A stretch of 64,000 nt of DNA from Treponema sp. UBA6367. GTDB lineage: Bacteria; Spirochaetota; Spirochaetia; Treponematales; Treponemataceae. The stretch spans positions 81,342 to 145,341 of the forward strand of contig DJRF01000025.1 in NCBI GenBank assembly GCA_002437725.1. The letters run 5' to 3'. Below the pieces are notes generated by a model, which did not search any database, was not told where the DNA came from, and saw only the letters and a list, made by a program, of their open reading frames with translations. Positions 33,866 through 41,827 of the stretch are shown here, piece after piece. Made by a program: the position numbers and the translations under genes. Position 1 is the stretch's first letter; each line of letters begins with the position of its first letter.

Positions 33866-34450
33866 ATGTCAAAAATTCTGTTTCCAGAATTAGAACGCGA
33901 AAACATTAAACAGCGCGATTTTTCTCTTGTAAAAAAAGTTCTAAATGGCGACAGCAACGCGTTTGCAGCCTTAATGATGCATTACAAAAACAGAATTTTT
34001 ATTTTTGGCAAAACTTTTTTTAAAAATGAAACTGATGCGGAAGATTTTGTGCAAGATGTTTTTACAAAAGTTTACACATATCTGGAATCTTTTAAAGGAA
34101 AGTCAATGTTTTCCACTTGGCTAATGAAAATTGCCTACACAACCGCAATAAATTCTTCCAAAAGAAGAAAAGAATACCTTCCAATTGCAGATGAAGAGAG
34201 TTTGCCAGATATTGCAAACCAATCTCCAGAAGAAGTGCAATTAAGAAAAACAGCAAGAAGTGCCATTCGAGAAGCGGTTTTACAGTTGCCAGAAAAGTAT
34301 GCAATCTGCGTGGATATGTATTTTTCTTACAACATACCATACTCAGAAATAAGTGAAATTACAGGTTTCCCTGTAAATACAATAAAGTCCCACATTTTCA
34401 GGGCAAAAAAACTTTTAAAATCGATGCTGGAGGATTTATATGAAAAATAA
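33866..34450 (+). CDS. ECF (RpoE-type) RNA polymerase sigma factor
   Basis: A 194-residue sigma-70 family protein of group IV. Region 2 spans about 20-90 (FGKTFFKNETDAEDFVQDVF, then FKGKSMFSTWLMKIAYT) and region 4 about 125-190 (LQLPEKYAICVDMYF, YSEISEITGFPVNTIKSHIF). ECF factors direct polymerase to envelope-stress or signal-specific genes and are normally held by a membrane anti-sigma. The gene after it overlaps by 11 bases and encodes a small membrane protein in the right place for that. The target promoters cannot be deduced from the window. Confidence 0.92.
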   Translation: MSKILFPELERENIKQRDFSLVKKVLNGDSNAFAALMMHYKNRIFIFGKTFFKNETDAEDFVQDVFTKVYTYLESFKGKSMFSTWLMKIAYTTAINSSKRRKEYLPIADEESLPDIANQSPEEVQLRKTARSAIREAVLQLPEKYAICVDMYFSYNIPYSEISEITGFPVNTIKSHIFRAKKLLKSMLEDLYEK

Positions 34451-34913
34451 AAGCGAAAAATTATTAAACAGGTATCTGGAATTAGACAAAAATCAAAAAG
34501 TTCCATTTGGTTTAACGATTCAACTGCTGTTCAATCGCAAATGCCGCCAACAGATAAAAATGCTTTCTATGGCAGAAAAAGCGCTTTCAGCTCCTCTTGA
34601 AGTTCAAGCCCCCGTAACAGATAGCACTATTGAGCAAATAATGAATAAAATCGATTTGAAAAAATACAAGAAAAATTGCGGCAAATCGCCTAAAAAAGTG
34701 CTTTGGATTGCAATCGGCATTGTTCTTATTGTAATAATTTCAAGCTCGCTATGCTTTTTGGGAAAAATCAAAAACGATAATCTAATTTTTACTTACTCGT
34801 GTTTTCTTGCGACTTGCATTACGCTTTACATAGTTTCATTTGTGTATAGCAATATTGATATTTTTATAAAGAAGCTTGCAACGGTTGTAAAAAACATTCA
34901 AATGAACGCATAA
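34440..34913 (+). CDS. Putative anti-sigma factor, membrane protein
   Basis: A 157-residue protein that begins inside the sigma gene (GGAGG, ATG at 34440). The cytosolic part (about 1-80) is helical and basic, and two membrane helices follow (about 85-110 and 118-140). Size, coupling and order match anti-sigma factors of ECF systems, but no zinc-binding HxxxCxxC motif is present. The assignment rests on context. The gene ends just before a full copy of the palindromic repeat. Confidence 0.55.
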   Translation: MKNKSEKLLNRYLELDKNQKVPFGLTIQLLFNRKCRQQIKMLSMAEKALSAPLEVQAPVTDSTIEQIMNKIDLKKYKKNCGKSPKKVLWIAIGIVLIVIISSSLCFLGKIKNDNLIFTYSCFLATCITLYIVSFVYSNIDIFIKKLATVVKNIQMNA

Positions 34914-34923
34914 CGACAAACAG

Positions 34924-35119
34924 GCCGAAAGTCGAGTTTTTTACAACTGTAAAGAAACGCTTTCAGCGAATTTTCAATTTGTTCAGATGGTTGTGCTCAA
35001 ACTTCGTTTGAATGGGATTAGGTTGCTACGCAACACTAATTGTTCTTATCGCACAAAATCTTCACAAATTGCAACTTCGCTTACGCTTTTATTTTTTTTC
35101 TAAAAACTCGACTTTCGGC
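34924..35119. repeat. Full copy (196 bp) of the dispersed palindromic element, perfect 18-bp ends
   Basis: GCCGAAAGTCGAGTTTTT (34924-34941) is perfectly inverted at 35102-35119. Inside, the left arm (ACGCTTTCAGCGAATTTTCAA) pairs with the right arm (CTTCGCTTACGC and CACAAATTG). The core holds CAAAC-TTC-GTTTG and ATTAGGTTGC-TAC-GCAACACTAAT hairpins. It lies between the convergent anti-sigma and M23 genes. Confidence 0.9.
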
Positions 35120-35140
35120 AATTCTTTTAATTACCTCCAA

Positions 35141-35212
35141 TGTCGAGTTTTTTACAACTGTAAAGAAATCGATTTTCAGCGAATTTTCAATTTGTTCAGA
35201 TGGTTGTGCTCG
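35141..35212. repeat. Left half of a second palindromic element copy
   Basis: Repeats the left arm of the preceding copy almost exactly (TGTCGAGTTTTTTACAACTG through CAGATGGTTGTGCTCG), then stops. The core and right arm are missing just before the M23 gene end at 35234. It may be a partial tandem duplication. Confidence 0.8.
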
Positions 35213-35233
35213 CTCTTTGACCTAATAATAAAA

Positions 35234-36388
35234 CTAACGCCAAAGTATGGAAGGATTTACAGTTTTTCCGTTTTTATAAACTGTAAAGTGCAAGTGCGGA
35301 CCTGTGCTCATGCCAGTGCTTCCTACTGTTCCAATTTTTGTTCCAGTATCTACGTAGCGATTTTTTGAAACGAGCGCGGCAGACATATGTCCGTACAATG
35401 TCTTATACCCTGAATGATGAGTTATAATCACATAATTGCCGTAGACATTATTATAGCCTACAGAAGTAACCTTGCCTGCAAGGGCGGCGTAAATAGGAGT
35501 TCCTGAAGGACAAGCCATGTCAACGCCACTGTGGTAAGAACGCTTTCCGCTAAACGGAGAACTTCGCCAGCCGTAATAAGAAGAAAGCCAATAACGCTGA
35601 TGAATTGGCTTACGGAACAAATCACCATTAATTTCTTGCCTTGTAACCCAATCTAGTTCCGCATCTGGAACAAAAAGTGTTGCCCCGGCAGGTAATTTTG
35701 AATCTCTTTGCAAAGAATTTACTCTTGCACATTTTTCTGCGCTAACTTCATACTTTGCAGCGATAGAGTCAATTGTTTCTCCACTGCTTCTGACTGTATA
35801 AATTATGCCTGGCATTGAAGGAATTTTTAAATATTGCCCAATCTGAAGCAGTCTTGACTGGTGAATATTATTTACACTTATGATTGTATCCTGTGTAACA
35901 TTAAATGAATCGGCAATAAAACCAATAATGTCGCCTTTTTTTACGCGGTAAGTATAATAGCAAAGCTCCAATTTTTCTGAAGAAGAATCTTTATCAAAAA
36001 CGGCGGCAACTGCATCAAGATTGTCATCTTCTGTTGCTTCGGATGCAAATTCGTCTAAAAGAGCAAGCTCTTCATCATCTGAAAGCTCTTCTTTTATTGC
36101 GTTTTCAGAAAGATTTACGGCGGCAAGTTGATTTTCCGAAGAATTTATAGCTTCCAAAACAGACTCGTTGAATTCCGGAACCCCTGCTGTCTCCAGTCCT
36201 CCTACGCCTTTTTCCACTTGAAAACTATTTACAATTTTAATGGTTCCAAAACAGAGAGCAGCGCCTGCGCAAAAAGCAGCAGATGTTTTGAACACAAGCC
36301 TTTTTAGATGAGTGTTAAATAATCTATAATAAAAATCGTTCAAGTTCATAAAAATATTATTTTTTTTATAGTTAGCAAATTTCTTCAT
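35234..36388 (-). CDS. LysM and M23 peptidase-domain cell-wall protein
   Basis: A 384-residue envelope protein. A basic N-terminus leads to a membrane or signal segment (about 30-55), then an acidic linker, two LysM units (about 148-193 and 197-243, peptidoglycan binding) and a C-terminal M23 domain (about 275-384). The metal-site residues are present: HSGVD, then HMS and GPHLHF. M23 domains cut peptide cross-links of peptidoglycan; with all residues intact it is probably active, unlike EnvC-type activators. It starts 10 bases after rlmE with a weak AGGT site, so they may share a transcript. Confidence 0.92.
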   Translation of the reverse strand: MKKFANYKKNNIFMNLNDFYYRLFNTHLKRLVFKTSAAFCAGAALCFGTIKIVNSFQVEKGVGGLETAGVPEFNESVLEAINSSENQLAAVNLSENAIKEELSDDEELALLDEFASEATEDDNLDAVAAVFDKDSSSEKLELCYYTYRVKKGDIIGFIADSFNVTQDTIISVNNIHQSRLLQIGQYLKIPSMPGIIYTVRSSGETIDSIAAKYEVSAEKCARVNSLQRDSKLPAGATLFVPDAELDWVTRQEINGDLFRKPIHQRYWLSSYYGWRSSPFSGKRSYHSGVDMACPSGTPIYAALAGKVTSVGYNNVYGNYVIITHHSGYKTLYGHMSAALVSKNRYVDTGTKIGTVGSTGMSTGPHLHFTVYKNGKTVNPSILWR

Positions 36389-36397
36389 ATTATATAC

Positions 36398-36994
36398 CTA
36401 TTTTCTTGAAACTCCTACAAGAAAAGTTTCAAACGACTCGCTCCGGCAGGCTTCTGGCTTAAATCCTTTCGCAGAAACAAAAAGTTCTCTCATCTTTTTA
36501 AGAAATTTCTGCTGATCGCCATTTTGAAAAATTTTCACGCAAAAACAGCCGCCTTTTTTTAGCATTGTTTCAGCATACCAAATTGCCATCTCTACTAACT
36601 GCTCTGAACGAGCCGTATCCACAATACGGTTTCCCGTTGTTAATGGCGCAGCATCGCAAACCACAAGGTCGTAAGGTCCTAATGCCTTTATATTCCCACG
36701 AATTTCAGCATCATTCAAGTCCCCCTGCAAAAAAGTGAGATTTTCGCCTTTTACAGACTTTGAAAGAGGATTTAAATCGCAAGAAACAACTTTTCCCTTT
36801 TCTCCAAGATTTCTTAGAAGATAAGTTGTCCAGCTTCCTGGCGCCGCTCCCAAATCAAGAACAGTACAGTTCTTTTTTATAATTCCAAATTTTTCATCCA
36901 TTTCTTTTAATTTATAAACTGAGCGGGCAGGATAGCCTTCAGAAAACGCTTTTTGAGACCAGTAATCGGGTTTTTCGTAACTATTTGATGCCAT
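36398..36994 (-). CDS. rlmE: RlmE (FtsJ/RrmJ), 23S rRNA U2552 2'-O-methyltransferase
   Basis: A 198-residue SAM-dependent enzyme that methylates the ribose of U2552 in 23S rRNA late in 50S assembly. Seen: the RSVYKL start with the first catalytic Lys, the SAM motif VLDLGAAPGSWT, the Asp of VVCDAAP, the second Lys in FCVKIFQNGD, and the final acid in ESFETFLVG, giving a complete K-D-K-E tetrad. The length is typical (E. coli 209). It reads away from the prenyl synthase gene across a gap holding a full palindromic repeat. Confidence 0.95.
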   Translation of the reverse strand: MASNSYEKPDYWSQKAFSEGYPARSVYKLKEMDEKFGIIKKNCTVLDLGAAPGSWTTYLLRNLGEKGKVVSCDLNPLSKSVKGENLTFLQGDLNDAEIRGNIKALGPYDLVVCDAAPLTTGNRIVDTARSEQLVEMAIWYAETMLKKGGCFCVKIFQNGDQQKFLKKMRELFVSAKGFKPEACRSESFETFLVGVSRK

Positions 36995-37043
36995 ATATAT
37001 TTTTTCGGCAAAGAATGAGTATCTGATGAGTTAAAAAACTATA

Positions 37044-37248
37044 TAGCCCAAACTTTGAGTTTTTTATAAATTATAAAAAAAACGTTTTCAACGAAGTTAC
37101 AATTTGTTCAGATGGTTGTGTTCGCACTTCGTTTGGATTGGTTTGGATTGCTACGCAACCTTAGTTGTTCTTATCGCACAAAATCTTCACAAATTGCAAC
37201 TTCGCTTACGCTTTTGTCTATTTTTCTAAAAACTCAAAGTTTAGCCTA
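37044..37248. repeat. Full copy (about 205 bp) of the dispersed palindromic element
   Basis: Left end TAGCCCAAACTTTGAGTTTT and right end AAAACTCAAAGTTTAGCCTA are inverted with few mismatches. The left-end block CTTTGAG is matched by CTCAAAG on the right, whereas the copy at 34924 has GTCGAG/CTCGAC. It lies in the divergent gap between rlmE and the prenyl synthase gene, so it cannot be acting only as a terminator. Confidence 0.9.
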
Positions 37249-37286
37249 TTTAAGTTTTTTACAGTTCGATATATAATCTTTTCATA

Positions 37287-38375
37287 ATGAATAAGAAATT
37301 TTCCGAATACCTAGAACAAATTGAATCGACGCTAGACCATTTTCTTCCTGAAAACACAAATTCTACTTGGCAAGAGTTTTCGTTCAACGAGCTTCCAGAT
37401 GCCGTTTCTTCAGATTTAATAGGCAATCTTATAACCCCTTGCAAAAATTTAATGAAACTAGGTGGTAAAAGATGGCGGCCTCTGCTGCTTGTGCTATGCT
37501 CAGAACTTGCAAGGCAGTCAAAAAAAGCAGGCAAAAACAACTTTGAAGAACTTTCGCTAAAACAAACTTATTCTTTAACGCCTCTTGTAGAATTTGTACA
37601 TACGGCAAGCCTTATTCACGATGACATTGAGGACGGTGCCGACGTTAGAAGGGGCAAACCTGCCGCGCACATTACATTCGGGCTAGACACTGCAATTAAC
37701 GCTGGCTCTTGGCTTTATTTTGAAGCGACAGCTTGCATAGAAACTCTAAATTGTTCAAACGAGTTCAAAAAGAATCTTTATTCACTTTATGCGCAAGAAT
37801 TGCGGCGTTTGCATCTGGGGCAAGCGATGGATATTTATTGGCACAGAAATCCAACTGTAATTCCTTCTTCTAAACAGTATTCCGCAATGGTTCAGTGCAA
37901 AACAGGAACGCTTGCAAGCCTTGCCGCTCAAATAGGCTTTGCAGCTGGCGGAACGGAACAAAAACTTATTGCAGAAGGTGGAAAGCTTGCCGCAAAACTT
38001 GGAGAAGGCTTTCAGATAATCGACGACGTTCAAAACCTGACAACAGGAAATCCTGGAAAAAAGCGAGGAGATGACATTGTAGAAGGCAAAAAGAGTCTGC
38101 CCGTGCTTCTTCATATTGAAGAAAATCCTGATGATTCTAAAATAATTTCTGGATACTTTGAAGAAGCGCGCAAAAATGGAATTGAAAGCCCCGCTGTAGA
38201 AGAATGTATTCGGCTGCTAGAATCTAAGGGAGCGATTTCTAAAGCGTGCGACTTGGGCAAAAAGTGCATAAAGGAAAACAGTTTTGCTTTGGCGAACTTA
38301 TTTGGCTCTGCAGATAAAACTGAAGGAGCAAAATTAATTTTAAATCTCTTTGAGGACATGGTGCCTAATGCTTGA
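37287..38375 (+). CDS. Polyprenyl (geranylgeranyl/farnesyl-type) diphosphate synthase
   Basis: A 362-residue trans-isoprenyl diphosphate synthase that extends allylic diphosphates with isopentenyl diphosphate for lipid carriers and quinone or menaquinone tails. The first Asp-rich motif is SLIHDDIEDGADVRRGKPA (DDIED, about 112-116) and the second FQIIDDVQNLTT (DDVQN). GGKRWRPLL forms the substrate-binding start. It is about 40-60 residues longer than IspA, partly from an extended N-terminus and an extra helical end, so chain length cannot be told. It overlaps the TPR gene by 8 bases. Confidence 0.9.
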   Translation: MNKKFSEYLEQIESTLDHFLPENTNSTWQEFSFNELPDAVSSDLIGNLITPCKNLMKLGGKRWRPLLLVLCSELARQSKKAGKNNFEELSLKQTYSLTPLVEFVHTASLIHDDIEDGADVRRGKPAAHITFGLDTAINAGSWLYFEATACIETLNCSNEFKKNLYSLYAQELRRLHLGQAMDIYWHRNPTVIPSSKQYSAMVQCKTGTLASLAAQIGFAAGGTEQKLIAEGGKLAAKLGEGFQIIDDVQNLTTGNPGKKRGDDIVEGKKSLPVLLHIEENPDDSKIISGYFEEARKNGIESPAVEECIRLLESKGAISKACDLGKKCIKENSFALANLFGSADKTEGAKLILNLFEDMVPNA

Positions 38376-38883
38376 AACATCAGATTCTTTAAACAATCAA
38401 GCAATTTTGTTGACTGCTGACGGCTCTTACAAGGAAGCAATCGCTTGTTTTGTAAGAGCAATAATAATTGATAAAAACAATTCTCTTTTGTGGTTTAATC
38501 TGGGAATAACATATCGCGATTGCGGCAATTTAGAGCAGGCAAAACTTGCCTTAAAAAAAGCCCATAAGCTAGACCCGGACAACGAAGACATAATTGAAGA
38601 GCTTGCAATTATTTGCATTATGCAAAAAAACTATGACGAAAGCATGCTGTTTTGCAGAGAAGGAATTCTTTTAAATGACTGCAACCCAAATTTTTGGAAT
38701 ACTATTGGAGTCTGCGAATTTAATAAATATAACTACGAAGCTGCTTGCGAAGCTTTTGAAAACGCTGTAATTCTAAATCCTTATTACGAAGATGCTATTT
38801 TTAACTTGCGCGATACTTATGAAAAACTAGGGAATAAAAAAGGATATGCAGAATGCAACACAAGGCTTAAAGACTTAAAATAA
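38368..38883 (+). CDS. TPR repeat protein
   Basis: A 171-residue helical protein made of about four tetratricopeptide units (ALLTADGSYKEAIACF-type start, then LWFNLGITYRDCGNLEQAKL, LAIICIMQKNYDESMLFC and FWNTIGVCEFNKYNYEAACE). TPR arrays bind partner proteins; the partner is unknown. The frame is open from 38350, but ATG 38368 overlaps the synthase stop (ATGCTTGA) in the way of coupled genes and is preferred. No signal peptide, so cytosolic. Confidence 0.8.
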   Translation: MLETSDSLNNQAILLTADGSYKEAIACFVRAIIIDKNNSLLWFNLGITYRDCGNLEQAKLALKKAHKLDPDNEDIIEELAIICIMQKNYDESMLFCREGILLNDCNPNFWNTIGVCEFNKYNYEAACEAFENAVILNPYYEDAIFNLRDTYEKLGNKKGYAECNTRLKDLK

Positions 38884-38929
38884 AACTGCAAGGTCAAAAG
38901 CCGTTTTTTTATAACTACGGAGGAAGGAA

Positions 38930-39322
38930 TTGAAAAATCTTTATACTGTAACTGCAATAAAAGAAGATTGCATAACCGTAACTCAAAAAAATGCGCTGCT
39001 GCGAAACAATACCAGCGCAAATATCAAGGTGAAAAATCCAAAATCGCTGAAACTTTGTGTAGGCTCAACCGTAACAATTGGATTTCCAAAAAAAATTGAA
39101 GCTATACAAGGAATTATTTCTCTGCTTATTCCTATTGCTTTCGCTTACACAGGATATTTTTTAAGTCCAAAAATTGCAAAACTTGCAAACTTTGCTCCGT
39201 CTGAAAAAAACATCTTTTTTTGCACAATAGTTGCATTTGCTCTTGCGTGCATAGGAATTTTTATTTCTTCCAGGAAAAATTCAGGAATCGCCCAGTTTCA
39301 AATAATTTCTGTAGTTGAATAA
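38930..39322 (+). CDS. RseC/MucC-like membrane regulator
   Basis: A 130-residue protein with a short beta-rich N-terminal part (about 1-60, KEDCITVTQKNA and VGSTVTIGFPKK) and two membrane helices (about 63-84 and 98-117). This is the RseC/MucC layout. RseC proteins modulate sigma-E control or the reduction of SoxR-type factors. The usual N-terminal cysteines are mostly absent, so a redox role is doubtful. It starts with TTG at 38930 after GGAGGAAGG. A TIR-like remnant of the palindromic element (about 38890-38912) lies just upstream. Confidence 0.65.
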   Translation: MKNLYTVTAIKEDCITVTQKNALLRNNTSANIKVKNPKSLKLCVGSTVTIGFPKKIEAIQGIISLLIPIAFAYTGYFLSPKIAKLANFAPSEKNIFFCTIVAFALACIGIFISSRKNSGIAQFQIISVVE

Positions 39323-39338
39323 CAGTGAATAGCCCTGT

Positions 39339-40547
39339 CTAGATGTGCTTTCTTGCCAATTCGCTTATTGCATCTGCCATTTGCATAAGCGGAACTTGCT
39401 TTTGCACTCCACCTAATTCCCATGCGACTCTTGGCATTCCATAAACGACAGAAGAATTTTCATCTTGACCTAAAGTATAGGCTCCCTGCCGACGCATTTC
39501 CGCAAGTTCTGCCGCTCCATCGCGTCCCATGCCTGTCATTATAACTCCGAGCGCGTCATTTTTATAAACCTTTGCGACGCTTTCAAACAAAACGTCTGCG
39601 CTAGGGCGATGCCCATTTCTTGGTTCAGACTGGCAAGTGCGAATTACATTGCCGCCAAGCCGTTCTTCCACGTAAATATGATAAGAACCTGGAGCAATAT
39701 ATATGTGTCCGCCTTCAATTTTTTCTTCATCAAAAGCTTCGCTTACTTCCAAAGGACAAATTCTGTTCAAACTTTGAGCAAATTCCGCTGTAAATCCAGC
39801 TGGCATGTGCTGCACAACTAGAATTGGCTGCTTTAAATGCGGATCTATCATTTTAAAAACATCTCGCAAGGCGTTAGGTCCGCCTGTAGAAATTCCTAGC
39901 GCAATGATTTTTATTCTGCCACCTTCGCGAAGAGGTTCTATTACAGCTGGCTGCTTTTTTTCAGCAGATGAAAAAACAGGCAGAACTCTGTGGTCGCGCT
40001 CCATGACGGAAACGCTTTCACCTTTTTGCTTTGCAACGAATTTTTCTGCTTCCCTAAGTTTTCTTAGATGAAGAATATGTTCCACGGACGGAACATTTTT
40101 TCCTTTCTTTTTTGCATAGGTAATACCATAAGAAGCGACTTTTTCTATAATTTCGTCCGCAACATTAACAACGTCCACAGAAACCGAAGAGCCGCCCGGC
40201 TTTGTAACAAAATCGCTTGCGCCAAGCTCAAGGCACTGCATTGTAACATCAGCGCCTTTTGTAGCGATACTTGAAAGAATTACAACAGGAATATCAATGC
40301 GCAAAGCCTTTCTTTGCTGCAAAAATTCAACGCCAGTCATAACCGGCATTTCTATATCTAGAACAATTACATCTGGCTTATAATTAGGAAGAAGCTCAAG
40401 GAGCATTTTACCGTTCATGGCTTTTCCTACAACTTTCATACCAGGGGTATCATCAATCATCCGCGAAACCAAATTCCGCATAAGAGCAGAATCGTCGCAA
40501 ATTACTACTGAAAGCTCATCGTATTCTTTTTGTTCGTCCATAGCCAC
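39339..40547 (-). CDS. cheB: CheB, chemotaxis protein-glutamate methylesterase/deamidase
   Basis: CheB removes methyl groups from chemoreceptors when phosphorylated by CheA. The 402-residue product has a receiver domain (about 10-130, phosphoacceptor Asp in VIVLDIEMPVMTGVEF, then SSIATKG), a linker, and the methylesterase domain (about 210-395) with the Ser in GISTGGPNALRDV, the His in VVQHMPAGF and the Asp in MTGMGRDGAAEL: a full catalytic triad. cheR follows upstream in the same direction, and an MCP gene lies next to it. No CheA or CheY is in the window. Confidence 0.96.
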   Translation of the reverse strand: MAMDEQKEYDELSVVICDDSALMRNLVSRMIDDTPGMKVVGKAMNGKMLLELLPNYKPDVIVLDIEMPVMTGVEFLQQRKALRIDIPVVILSSIATKGADVTMQCLELGASDFVTKPGGSSVSVDVVNVADEIIEKVASYGITYAKKKGKNVPSVEHILHLRKLREAEKFVAKQKGESVSVMERDHRVLPVFSSAEKKQPAVIEPLREGGRIKIIALGISTGGPNALRDVFKMIDPHLKQPILVVQHMPAGFTAEFAQSLNRICPLEVSEAFDEEKIEGGHIYIAPGSYHIYVEERLGGNVIRTCQSEPRNGHRPSADVLFESVAKVYKNDALGVIMTGMGRDGAAELAEMRRQGAYTLGQDENSSVVYGMPRVAWELGGVQKQVPLMQMADAISELARKHI

Positions 40548-40592
40548 AAACCTCGCAAAATGTAAATTAAAATCTGAATATTTTATGCGATT

Positions 40593-41408
40593 TTAAATCT
40601 TTTTTTGATAAAGACATGCCCAATCTGTCTTTAAAAATTCAAATTTTGTATCCATTCCAAAAAGAGATTCCGAATGTCCTATAAAAAGATATGAATGGTT
40701 CGCCATAGAGTCCCAAAATCTGTCTAAAACAACTTTCTGCGCAGCTTCATCAAAATAAATCATTACATTGCGGCAAAAAACAATATCCAAATTCCTCATT
40801 CCAGAGTCATTCTTTAGATTGTGATAGTCGAACTTTACGCAATCCATAATATCTTTGTTTATTTGATAGCCTTCTGGAGTCTTTGTAAAAAAACTTGCAA
40901 GGTAGTCAGGAGGAATGCCGTCAACCTTGTTTTCCGCATACAATCCCTTTTGTCCAACCATAAGCGACTTTAAAGAAATATCAGAAGCCGTTACAGAAAA
41001 CTTAAATCCCATTGGCAGGATTTTTTTCATTATCATAGCGATTGTATAAGGCTCCTCGCCCGTAGAACAACCAGCGCTCCAAATGCGAATAGTCTTGTCA
41101 AACGAAAGTCTTTTTTCTTCCAAGATGTGAGGAACAACATAATTTATAAGAGCATCAAAATGAGGCTGATTGCGGAAGAAACGCGTAAGATTTGTTGTAA
41201 CAGAATCCAACATTCTCTTCATTTCTTCGTGGTCGGAATTAATAAGCCTATAATAATCTTCTACAGATTCCATTTTATGTTCTCTAAGAAGTTCTTTTAT
41301 CCTGCTATCAAGAATAGGTCTGTTTGTCGCTGAAAAAGTAATTCCACTCTCGTTATAAATTGTCTTACGGAATTTTTCAAATTCCTCATCATTAAGAATA
41401 TCAGGCAT
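40593..41408 (-). CDS. cheR: CheR, chemotaxis protein-glutamate O-methyltransferase
   Basis: CheR methylates glutamates of chemoreceptors with SAM, opposing CheB. From ATG 41406-41408 the product has 271 residues. It has an N-terminal helical domain (DEEFEKFRKTIYNESGITF), then RFFRNQPHFDAL and the SAM-binding IWSAGCSTGEEPYTIAMI, and DIVFCRNVMIYFD. A longer frame opens at 41555, but its front would be encoded by the palindromic repeat and does not look like CheR, so I use the inner start. No good ribosome site is seen. The two genes cheR-cheB form a plus-facing pair with the divergent MCP gene. Confidence 0.93.
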   Translation of the reverse strand: MPDILNDEEFEKFRKTIYNESGITFSATNRPILDSRIKELLREHKMESVEDYYRLINSDHEEMKRMLDSVTTNLTRFFRNQPHFDALINYVVPHILEEKRLSFDKTIRIWSAGCSTGEEPYTIAMIMKKILPMGFKFSVTASDISLKSLMVGQKGLYAENKVDGIPPDYLASFFTKTPEGYQINKDIMDCVKFDYHNLKNDSGMRNLDIVFCRNVMIYFDEAAQKVVLDRFWDSMANHSYLFIGHSESLFGMDTKFEFLKTDWACLYQKKI

Positions 41409-41472
41409 ACAAAAGATTATAATTCTACGACTTCGAAATGTAAATAAAAACTTCAAAAAAACCGATACAATA

Positions 41473-41675
41473 TAGCCCGAACTTCGAGTTTTTATAACAG
41501 TTGGAAAAAAGGCTTTCAGCGAATTTCCAATTTGTCCAGACGATTGTGCTCGCACTCCGTCTGAATGGAATTGGATTGCTACGCAACTTTAATTGTTCTA
41601 ATCGCACAAAGTCTTCACAAATTGTCACTTCGCTTACGCTTTTGTTTATTTTTCTGAAAACTTGAAGTTTAGGCA
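41473..41675. repeat. Full copy (about 203 bp) of the dispersed palindromic element
   Basis: Left end TAGCCCGAACTTCGAG and right end CTTGAAGTTTAGGCA are inverted. The core pair is GAC/GTC (CAGACGATT with AAAGTCTTC) where the copies at 34924, 37044 and 52126 have GAT/ATC. It lies between the divergent cheR and MCP genes. A lone right-end remnant (CTCAACTTTTGGTCTA) sits at about 41727-41742. Confidence 0.88.
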
Positions 41676-41758
41676 GTATAGAACAAAATAGGCTCAATAT
41701 TGAAATTTACAGATATTCTATAAATCTCAACTTTTGGTCTAGTAACTAAATTGAAAAC

Positions 41759-41786
41759 TTGCAAAACAAAAAACGGAGTGTATAAT
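41759..41786 (+). promoter_or_regulatory. Likely promoter of the MCP gene
   Basis: TTGCAA (41759-41764), 16-base spacer, TATAAT (41781-41786), 42 bases before the start codon. It is a good vegetative-type -10; there is no evident flagellar sigma-28 pattern. Confidence 0.55.
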
Positions 41787-41827
41787 AAAAAGTAACTTTT
41801 TGGGGTTTTGTTTTTTTTGAGGTTAAG

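Noticed and set aside
41409..41555. N-terminal extension of CheR
   Set aside because: The extension would be encoded largely by a repeat element and does not resemble CheR.
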